Of a stretch of DNA of 20,681 nucleotides, positions 7,542 to 13,873 are shown piece after piece. The stretch's first letter is position 1, and each line of letters starts with the position of its first letter. Source of the stretch: Bacteroidota bacterium (GTDB lineage: Bacteria; Bacteroidota; Bacteroidia; Sphingobacteriales; Sphingobacteriaceae); assembly GCA_013286985.1 (NCBI GenBank), contig JABDEQ010000047.1, positions 1 through 20,681 on the forward strand, read 5' to 3'. The notes beneath the pieces were generated by a model. It was not told where the DNA came from. It worked only from the letters and a program-made list of their open reading frames with translations, and did no database searches. The position numbers were made by a program, and so were the translations under genes.

Positions 7542-9977
7542 TTACTCGCTCCTTAAACTCTTTACCGGGTTTGCCAATGCTGCCTTAATGGATTGAAAGC
7601 TTATGGTTGCAAAGGCAATAATTAAAGCAATAACGGCTGCCAATGCCAATACCCACCAACTAATATTGATGCGGAATGCAAAATCAAGCAGCCATTTGTT
7701 CATAAAAAACCACGCGGTTGGTAAAGCAAATACTCCTGCAATTAACACCAGTTTTAAAAAGTCTTTTGATAATTCAGTTACTATTTGCACCACACTCGCT
7801 CCTAAAACCTTACGTATGCCTATTTCTTTAACCCGCTGGGTTATGGTAAATGCCGATAAGCCAAACAGGCCCAGGCAGGCAATAAATATGGCAATGCACG
7901 AGAATATGGTAAACAAACTGCCCTGCTGCTGCTCACTATTATATAATTGGGCAAATTTTGAATCCAGAAAAGTAAAATCAAAAGGTACTTCCGGTAAATA
8001 TTTATGCCAGGTACCTTCAATAGTGCCCATGGCCGACCTAACATTATGCCCGTCAATTTTTATTGAAATTTTGCCATTGAAATTTTGATTGGGAGAAGGC
8101 AGGGTCATAATTAACGGTATAATTTGCTGATGCAGGGATTCGAAATGAAAATCTTTTACAACGCCAATTACCTTCCCTCGTATACCGCCATACCTCATAT
8201 CCTTACCTATTGCGTTTTCGTTAGTTTTCCATCCTAAAGCTTGCACTGCAGATTCATTAATAATGTAGTTACCGGTATCCGTAGTAAATGCTTTTGAAAA
8301 ATTACGGCCCGATGCCATTTGCATTCCGAAGGTTGGAATAAAGTCATAATCGGTTGCTATACATTTCAAGTCTATTTTGAGCGACTGCATCGATCCGCCT
8401 TGCAAAACAGCTGCATCCTGTTCATCCAGCAAACGCCCGGACGGAATACGTGATGACCGGCCAACATTTTTTACCGCGACATTTTTTTCAATTTCATTTT
8501 TAAATGACTGATACTGCTTGCTCAACGCATTGGGGAAGTCCATCGTTAAAATAAAGTCCTTATTAAATCCCAGGTCTTTATTTTGAACGTATTGCAGCTG
8601 CTGATACACTACTGTAGTAGCCACAATTAAAATAATGGAAATAGAAAACTGAAGTACAACCAAAACTTTCCTGAAAGAAATATTTCCTGATCCTACCTTC
8701 AAAATGCCCTTCAATACCTTTACCGGCACAAATGACGACATAAATAAGGCCGGATAAATACCGCTGATCAATCCAATTACAAATGGTAATAGCAATACCG
8801 GGAGTAAAACTGGCCAATGCAATAAGCTATTAACCGACAATACCTGGTTGGATAGTTTATTTATTAATGGTAAAACTAATACCGTAATTGCAAAAGCAAG
8901 GATCAAGGCGATCCATGTAATTAATATAGATTCGCTTAAAAATTGACTGATAATTTCTTTCCGTTGAGCGCCAATTACCTTTCTTATCCCTATCTCTTTT
9001 GCCCTTAAAGTTGACCGTGCGGTAGACAGGTTCATGTAATTGATGCAGGCTATCAATAAGATAAATAATGCAATGGCCGAAAATATATACACCCTGATAA
9101 TATCACCATTCTCTTCAATTTCATCGTCCAAATGCGAAGTAAGGTGGATATCAGTAAGTTTTTGTAAAGTAAGTTTGGTAGCCTGATGCGTTTTTACATT
9201 GCCGGGCATACCTGGCAGGTGTACATAATTATCTAAAAAGGCAGGCAGCTGAGCCTCAATCCGGCTTACATTATAGCCCTTTGGAAAAAGCAAATAGGTA
9301 TAAAATGCATTGTTACCAAAATTAGTTTCCAGCTGTTTTTCGCCATAAACGGTACTGTCTTTTAAAGTATTAAATGATAACAACAAATCGGGATGCAGGT
9401 GCGCGTTCGATGGAAACGCCTTATAAACACCCGTAACCTTAAACTCGTGTTTATTATTATCCAGCTGAATCGTTTTGTTTATAGGATCTTCATCACCGAA
9501 ATATTTCTTTGCGGTGGCCTCAGTCATCATTACAGAGTAAGGTTCTACTAATGCGTTTTTTTGATCGCCCTTTACAATCGGTACGTTAAAAAAATCAAAA
9601 AAATTCTCATCTGCAATAAATCCATTCTTCTCATTAAAAAGTTTGTCCTTGTATTTTAATGCTGATATACCGTTTGGCAAAACGCGGGTTACTTTTTCTA
9701 TATCAGGAAAGGCGCTTTGCAATAGAGGTCCAAATGGCGGCGCAATAGCACTTAAATGCAAACTTTCAACACCTTGCCCCGAATAAAATATCCGGGTTAC
9801 TCTGTAAATACTATTCGCATTTTTGTTAAATTTATCATAACTCCGCTCATTAATGATATAGGTTAAAATAAGCAGACAACAGGTTAGTCCTACCGTTAAC
9901 CCAAATATGTTAATAAATGAAATAAACGGGTGCCTTTTGATATTACGCAATGCACTCCTTAAATAATTTTTTATCAT
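7542..9977 (-). CDS. MacB/FtsX-type ABC transporter permease, 811 aa, with its own control region
   Basis: This is the longest paralogue here. TM1 (18-42) leads to periplasmic domain 1 (about 44-295), which has ATAKKYFGDEDPINK at 154-168 (N where most neighbours have G). TM2 (296-318) is followed by RAKEIGIRKVIGA (325-337), TM3 (349-370), TM4 (389-413) and TM5 (440-457, QFSISIILIVATT). Periplasmic domain 2 contains GVVKDFHFESLHQQIIPLI (605-623) and FTFLDSKFAQLYNSEQQQ (668-685). TM6 (688-710), RVKEIGIRKVLGA (715-727), TM7 (739-758) and TM8 (774-796) complete it. No ATP-binding motifs are seen. The 245-bp upstream gap contains the terminator of the preceding gene and a sigma-54-like region, so it starts a new transcription unit. 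The 146-bp gap after it shows no hairpin with a U-tract, so read-through into the next permease is possible. The ATG is supported by the family N-terminus MIKNYLRSALRN. Confidence 0.95.
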   Translation of the reverse strand: MIKNYLRSALRNIKRHPFISFINIFGLTVGLTCCLLILTYIINERSYDKFNKNANSIYRVTRIFYSGQGVESLHLSAIAPPFGPLLQSAFPDIEKVTRVLPNGISALKYKDKLFNEKNGFIADENFFDFFNVPIVKGDQKNALVEPYSVMMTEATAKKYFGDEDPINKTIQLDNNKHEFKVTGVYKAFPSNAHLHPDLLLSFNTLKDSTVYGEKQLETNFGNNAFYTYLLFPKGYNVSRIEAQLPAFLDNYVHLPGMPGNVKTHQATKLTLQKLTDIHLTSHLDDEIEENGDIIRVYIFSAIALFILLIACINYMNLSTARSTLRAKEIGIRKVIGAQRKEIISQFLSESILITWIALILAFAITVLVLPLINKLSNQVLSVNSLLHWPVLLPVLLLPFVIGLISGIYPALFMSSFVPVKVLKGILKVGSGNISFRKVLVVLQFSISIILIVATTVVYQQLQYVQNKDLGFNKDFILTMDFPNALSKQYQSFKNEIEKNVAVKNVGRSSRIPSGRLLDEQDAAVLQGGSMQSLKIDLKCIATDYDFIPTFGMQMASGRNFSKAFTTDTGNYIINESAVQALGWKTNENAIGKDMRYGGIRGKVIGVVKDFHFESLHQQIIPLIMTLPSPNQNFNGKISIKIDGHNVRSAMGTIEGTWHKYLPEVPFDFTFLDSKFAQLYNSEQQQGSLFTIFSCIAIFIACLGLFGLSAFTITQRVKEIGIRKVLGASVVQIVTELSKDFLKLVLIAGVFALPTAWFFMNKWLLDFAFRINISWWVLALAAVIALIIAFATISFQSIKAALANPVKSLRSE

Positions 9978-10000
9978 AGCCCTATATTTTCACAAAGTAT

Positions 10001-10018
10001 ATTTAAAACCCATACCAA
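10001..10018 (-). promoter_or_regulatory. Candidate sigma-54-like (-24/-12) promoter for the 7542-9977 permease
   Basis: The minus strand carries TTGGTATGGGTTTTAAAT with its GG at 10015-10016, 38 bp before the start codon at 9977. It shares TTGGTATG and the spacing to both gene and upstream sites with the element at 7417-7434. The -12 GC dinucleotide is missing (AA), so the sigma-54 assignment rests mainly on the -24 half and on the upstream sites. Confidence 0.45.
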
Positions 10019-10068
10019 ACGATTAATATACTAAAAATCAATAACTTACATCCACAACAAAAATAAAA

Positions 10069-10108
10069 CTGTTCGAAGACGTAACACCCTGTGTACGATT
10101 CTGATACA
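10069..10108. promoter_or_regulatory. Activator-type binding region with two sites 22 bp apart
   Basis: The plus strand has CTGTTCGAA at 10069-10077 and TGTACGATTCTGATACA at 10092-10108. The second is an imperfect dyad (TGTACGA / TGATACA arms around a 3-bp centre). The TGT[T/A]CG cores start at 10070 and 10092, 22 bp apart, 55 and 77 bp upstream of the candidate -24 GG. This matches the geometry of 7488 and 7510 in the neighbouring control region. The proximal site lacks the left palindrome arm seen there. Confidence 0.55.
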
Positions 10109-10156
10109 GTTTTTTATGGAGAGTAGGAGTTAAAGAATTAAAAAACTATAAATACA

Positions 10157-10202
10157 AAAGCGGTTTGCAAAGTCGCTGATAAAAGACCCTGCAAACCGCT
10201 TT
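10157..10202 (-). terminator. Intrinsic terminator of the DUF4097-like gene
   Basis: A perfect 13-bp stem (AAAGCGGTTTGCA at 10157-10169 pairing with TGCAAACCGCTTT at 10190-10202) encloses a 20-nt loop. It sits 20 bp past the stop codon of the gene ending at 10223. On the minus strand the stem is followed by a T-rich tail beginning TTTTGTATTTATAG. It closes the transcription unit containing the DUF4097-like gene and separates it from the permease downstream. Confidence 0.85.
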
Positions 10203-10222
10203 GTAAGCGTTAAATGCTATTA

Positions 10223-11260
10223 TTAGTTAAAACTCAGGTTCAGGCTGCCGCTGGCATCAACGCTCACCGGTATACCGCCCCCGTTTATGCTTCCTTTAAT
10301 GTGAGTTTTTTCCCATTCGCCGCTGAAGTTTTTTACCGAAACAGAATTTATTTTATCTGCTGATAAATTCAGGTTCATTCCAACGTTAGCCGGTAACTTC
10401 AAATCAACATGGCCGCCGCTAACATCCAATTTTACATATTTGCCCACCTGATCCATATCAACATGCATGCTACCACCGCTGGTTGAAGCTTCAAGACTAC
10501 ATGATAATTTGGTTAAATTAACACTGCCGCCTGATGTTCCAGTAATAAGTTCGCCTTCAATGCTGTTTGCCTGAATACTGCCACCGCTCGTTTCTGCACG
10601 GATGGTTCCTTTTAAATCCTCTAAATGTAACGAGCCGCCTGATGTTTCCAGTTTTATGGTTCCACGACAATTGCTGGCATGAATACTTCCGCCGCTTGTT
10701 TCCAAATTAATATCATTGCCCGAATTAGCAACTTCAATGCTACCGCCGCTTGTTTCGCCTTTAATTACTCCTGTTAGAGCATCCACGTGTAAGCTGCCGC
10801 CGCTGGTGCTGAAGTTCTCGTTGCCTGATAAATTATCCAGGTGAATACTGCCACCGCTAGTGCCCAGATGGGTATCAATATTTTTAGGAACAAATATTTT
10901 AAAAGAAATACTTAATTGTCTTCTCCAATCCCAATTACCACCATCATGTTTCCTTTTTGCCAAAACGTGTAATTCGTGATTGGTTACTGTAACTTCCAGC
11001 TTGTAATCTTCGTCCAGTCTTTTTTGTATTTCTTCTTTTGAAAGTTCCTGGTTGTTATTTCCGTGTACATAGATATCAACACGGGGGGCCTCACCTGCAG
11101 CACCGCTAACAGCAATACTGCCACCCGATGTTTCTACATAAACATTTTTAATGGCATCATTAGCTAATGACTTTGTTTGATAGGGCGTTTTATTCCAATC
11201 CTGCGCTAAAAGAACAGTGCTTTGGCATGCAATAAGCAATACTAGTAAATACGTTTTCAT
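10223..11260 (-). CDS. Secreted DUF4097-like beta-solenoid repeat protein, 345 aa
   Basis: This is the only non-permease in the window. An N-terminal signal peptide (MKTYLLVLLIACQSTVLLAQ) most likely ends near residue 19 or 20. A LIAC lipobox-like string at 9-12 exists but seems too close to the start. Residues about 36-125 form a first beta-rich part with one TSGGS motif (44-48). From residue 134 to about 277 there are eight TSGGS-headed repeats at an exact 18-residue period (134, 152, 170, 188, 206, 224, 242, 260), then a degenerate VSGGH turn at 280-284 and a beta-rich C-terminus. This pattern fits the DUF4097/head-GIN type of beta-solenoid, thought to be cell-envelope or exported proteins of unknown function. 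An ECF-like promoter precedes it and a strong terminator follows it. Sharing that promoter type with the two upstream permeases suggests a joint envelope-related role, which is inference. Confidence 0.85.
   Translation of the reverse strand: MKTYLLVLLIACQSTVLLAQDWNKTPYQTKSLANDAIKNVYVETSGGSIAVSGAAGEAPRVDIYVHGNNNQELSKEEIQKRLDEDYKLEVTVTNHELHVLAKRKHDGGNWDWRRQLSISFKIFVPKNIDTHLGTSGGSIHLDNLSGNENFSTSGGSLHVDALTGVIKGETSGGSIEVANSGNDINLETSGGSIHASNCRGTIKLETSGGSLHLEDLKGTIRAETSGGSIQANSIEGELITGTSGGSVNLTKLSCSLEASTSGGSMHVDMDQVGKYVKLDVSGGHVDLKLPANVGMNLNLSADKINSVSVKNFSGEWEKTHIKGSINGGGIPVSVDASGSLNLSFN
10430..10861 (-). repeat. Eight in-frame 54-bp coding repeats (18 aa each)
   Basis: The units encode TSGGS[I/L/V/M] followed by a variable part often ending as LxGxIxxE, all exactly 54 bp long. 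The Ser-Gly-Gly-Ser core is invariant across the eight units while the remaining positions vary, which suggests old duplication under structural constraint rather than recent slippage. One turn per 18 residues would form a regular solenoid. Confidence 0.85.
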
Positions 11261-11282
11261 CTCTTTTTATTTAGTTTATATA

Positions 11283-11311
11283 ATAGACCAGTATTTTAAA
11301 GCGTACGTTGC
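11283..11311 (-). promoter_or_regulatory. ECF-sigma-like promoter of the DUF4097-like gene
   Basis: On the minus strand GCAACG (11306-11311) and GTCTAT (11283-11288) are separated by exactly 17 bp, and the -10 element ends 23 bp before the ATG at 11260. The same pair with the same spacing precedes the next two upstream genes. An AAC-containing -35 and a GTC-containing -10 are typical of ECF sigma factors. Here the last -35 base is G and the -10 has A instead of T, so this may be a weaker copy. Confidence 0.6.
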
Positions 11312-11333
11312 ATGGCATCATAAATATTATTGC

Positions 11334-11352
11334 AAAAACTAACAATAGTTAG
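11334..11352 (-). terminator. Weak candidate terminator after the 11387-13774 permease
   Basis: On the minus strand CTAAC-TATT-GTTAG forms a 5-bp stem with a 4-nt loop followed directly by TTTTT. It lies 34 bp past the stop codon. The stem is short and AT-rich, so it may only attenuate transcription or be a chance dyad. Confidence 0.3.
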
Positions 11353-11386
11353 CAATTAATATATACGGTGTGATTATCAGTGCTGA

Positions 11387-13774
11387 TTACTCTGTTTTTA
11401 AACTGTCTACCGGGTTTGCCAAGGCCGCTTTAATAGCCTGAAAACTTATTGTAAATGCTGCTATTATTAAGGAAACTGCCCCGGCAGCAATAAATATCCA
11501 CCAATTAATATGGATGCGGTATGCAAAATCCTGAAGCCATTTATTTGATACAAACCAGGCTATGGGCGAAGCAATTACAATGGCAACGAATACCATCAAC
11601 AAAAAATCTTTCGATATAAGCAAAACAATAGAACTCACATTTGCACCTAGTACTTTTCTTATGCCAATTTCTTTGGTTCGTTGTACTACAGAGAATGCGG
11701 TGATGGCAAACAGCCCCAGACAAGCAAGCAATATCGCTAAACCAGAAAAAGTTGTAAAAACTTCAGCCGCACGTTGTTCTGTGCGATACAGTGCATCATA
11801 GTCGTCATCTAAAAACTTGTATTCAAACGGCCGTTCCGGCACTTGTTGCTTCCAAAGGGTTTCAATTGAGCCTATTGTACCTGGCGTATTGTTGCCTTTT
11901 ATTCTTACAAACAAATCCTGGGTTTGATAATAATCTAAAAATATAAGCAATGGGCTGATAGAGCTGTGAAACGATTTAAAATTAAAATCCTTCACTACGG
12001 CTTTTATCGTTCCGGGTAAATCTTTTGATATTTTCTTTCCAATTGCCTGTTCCGGCGTCCAACCCAAAGCCCTCACTGCCGATTCATTCAATATAAATGA
12101 ATAATGGAAATTTTTATAATTATTAGTGGTATCCATCTGTAAAACATCTGTATGATCGAAATCGTTACCAGCAACTATTTTCAACTGCATTGTTTTTATA
12201 AAATCCTCGTCCATGGGTAAGGCATTTACGGTAAGACTTTTACCATCATCTGTCTTTATAGCATCCCCCCACATTACATTCACGGGTTCGTTATTTGCCG
12301 CGGCAACACTTTCAACTCCCGGAGTATTACGTATTTCTTTTTTTAGCTCGTTTATACGCGTTATACTCATATTATAACCAATGGGTAAAACCACTACATT
12401 ACTTTTGTTATAGCCAATGTCTGTATTGCGGATATACGACAACTGCTGCAAGATTACCACCGTAGTGATAATGAGAAATATGGAGATAACAAATTGAAAA
12501 ATAATTAACGATTTGCGTGTACCGGTTCCCGAAGTAAAAGAGAAACCGGCTCTTAATATTTTTGATAGTTTGATATTGGATAACAATACCGCAGGATAAG
12601 CTCCGGCCGCTAATCCAATAATTACGGTTAATAACAATACGCTGATCATTATTGTGGGATCAAAAAATGCAGCATAGTTAAACTGGATACCAGATATCTG
12701 GTTAAAATAAGGCAATGCAATAAAGGCTATGCCTACGGCCAAAACAACACCGATAAAGGCAACGAGTAATGCCTCGCCAATAAATTGCGTAAACAGCTGA
12801 TACCGCCCGGCCCCCATAACTTTCCGGATACTGATTTCGGCACCACGCCCGGCAGATTGGGCAATTGAAAGATTAACGTAATTAACACATGCAATAATTA
12901 AAATCAGCAGCGCCACTACAACCAAAATATAAACGTAAACAATGCTGCCGGCAGGTTCCATATCGCCTGGCAGGTTTGAATATAAATGAACCTTTGTTAA
13001 CGGCTCCAGATAAAAATTCACAAACTGTCCATCGGGCAACTTAAGCTCATCTTTATTAACCACCTTCATATAATCGCGTATTTTTTGTTGCAGCGGTTGT
13101 ATCTGGTCTTTATTTTTAAGCAGCAAGTAGGTTATATAGTTGGCTCCATAATATTGTTCCTTTTTTGCCTGATTAAGTGTGTTAAAAGGCACTAGAAAAT
13201 CAAATTTAAATTGGGAATTTGAAGGCGCATCAGCGGCGACAGCAGAAACGGTATAGTTTCTATCTCCAGCTTTTAAAACTTTGCCAATTGGCTCTTCATC
13301 GCCGAAGTATTTTTTTGCGGTTGTTTGCGATATAACCATTTTATCCGGCGAACTTAAAGCATCGGCAATACTCCCCTTTACGAGTTTAAAAGAAAAAATC
13401 TGAAACAAAGAAGGCTCCGCATACAGGAAATTATTTTCCTCAAATACCAGGTTATCATGCTTAACTATCCTTGAACTTTTATATAGGCGTACATAGTCCA
13501 CAATTTCAGGAAACATTCTGCTGAATTGCGGGCCCACTTTTGTACCTGTGCAAGCCATTTTTTGCGATCCTCCACCATGATTATACTCCATGGTAACGCG
13601 TACAATTTTATCAGCATGTTTATTAAAGTTATCATACGTCAGCTCATGCTTTAAATAAACACCGATTAATAAACAGCTTACAATACCTATTGTTAAGCCT
13701 ATAATATTAACAAAAGAGTACAGTTTATTTTTTTGCAGATTGCGCCACGCGATTTTAAAATAGCTTTTTAGCAT
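11387..13774 (-). CDS. MacB/FtsX-type ABC transporter permease, 795 aa, ECF-type promoter
   Basis: The order is TM1 (19-43), periplasmic domain 1 (45-279, with TTAKKYFGDEEPIGK at 151-165), TM2 (280-302), a first coupling motif, TM3 (333-355), TM4 (374-399), TM5 (422-443), periplasmic domain 2 (446-670), TM6 (672-694), RTKEIGIRKVLGA (699-711), TM7 (725-742) and TM8 (757-779). The first coupling motif is unusual: RGAEISIRKVMGA (310-322) has A in place of the conserved K and S in place of G, whereas the C-terminal copy is canonical. The C-terminus also drifts to NPVDSLKTE. The N-terminus MLKSYFKIAWRN supports the ATG chosen. It has its own ECF-like promoter and lies upstream of the DUF4097-like gene, which has the same promoter type, so the two are probably co-induced. 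Substrate and ATPase partner are not known. Confidence 0.95.
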   Translation of the reverse strand: MLKSYFKIAWRNLQKNKLYSFVNIIGLTIGIVSCLLIGVYLKHELTYDNFNKHADKIVRVTMEYNHGGGSQKMACTGTKVGPQFSRMFPEIVDYVRLYKSSRIVKHDNLVFEENNFLYAEPSLFQIFSFKLVKGSIADALSSPDKMVISQTTAKKYFGDEEPIGKVLKAGDRNYTVSAVAADAPSNSQFKFDFLVPFNTLNQAKKEQYYGANYITYLLLKNKDQIQPLQQKIRDYMKVVNKDELKLPDGQFVNFYLEPLTKVHLYSNLPGDMEPAGSIVYVYILVVVALLILIIACVNYVNLSIAQSAGRGAEISIRKVMGAGRYQLFTQFIGEALLVAFIGVVLAVGIAFIALPYFNQISGIQFNYAAFFDPTIMISVLLLTVIIGLAAGAYPAVLLSNIKLSKILRAGFSFTSGTGTRKSLIIFQFVISIFLIITTVVILQQLSYIRNTDIGYNKSNVVVLPIGYNMSITRINELKKEIRNTPGVESVAAANNEPVNVMWGDAIKTDDGKSLTVNALPMDEDFIKTMQLKIVAGNDFDHTDVLQMDTTNNYKNFHYSFILNESAVRALGWTPEQAIGKKISKDLPGTIKAVVKDFNFKSFHSSISPLLIFLDYYQTQDLFVRIKGNNTPGTIGSIETLWKQQVPERPFEYKFLDDDYDALYRTEQRAAEVFTTFSGLAILLACLGLFAITAFSVVQRTKEIGIRKVLGANVSSIVLLISKDFLLMVFVAIVIASPIAWFVSNKWLQDFAYRIHINWWIFIAAGAVSLIIAAFTISFQAIKAALANPVDSLKTE

Positions 13775-13806
13775 AAATAAAAATTTAGATTAATACCGAA
13801 CTTTTA

Positions 13807-13835
13807 TAAGACTATTATTTTTGCATACAGGTTGC
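13807..13835 (-). promoter_or_regulatory. ECF-sigma-like promoter of the 11387-13774 permease
   Basis: The minus strand reads GATGCAACC, a 17-bp spacer, then GTCTTATA. GCAACC is at 13830-13835 and GTCTTA at 13807-13812. The -10 lies 33 bp before the start codon at 13774. It is identical in both hexamers and in spacing to the element at 16264-16292. Confidence 0.7.
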
Positions 13836-13873
13836 ATCGAAAACCATTTTAATTACGCTAAAATATTTGTCTT

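Noticed and set aside
7603..8088. Plus-strand open frame of 161 codons opposite the C-terminal part of a permease
   Set aside because: It lies wholly antisense to a conserved coding region (TM6-8 and the coupling motif), shows no recognisable domain or leader, and similar antisense frames appear opposite the same region of other paralogues, so it is a by-product of codon use.
11225..11236. Lipobox-like LIAC at residues 9-12 of the DUF4097-like protein
   Set aside because: The hydrophobic stretch before the cysteine would be very short and hydrophobic residues continue past it to LLAQ, so a signal peptidase I substrate is more likely; a lipoprotein cannot be fully excluded.
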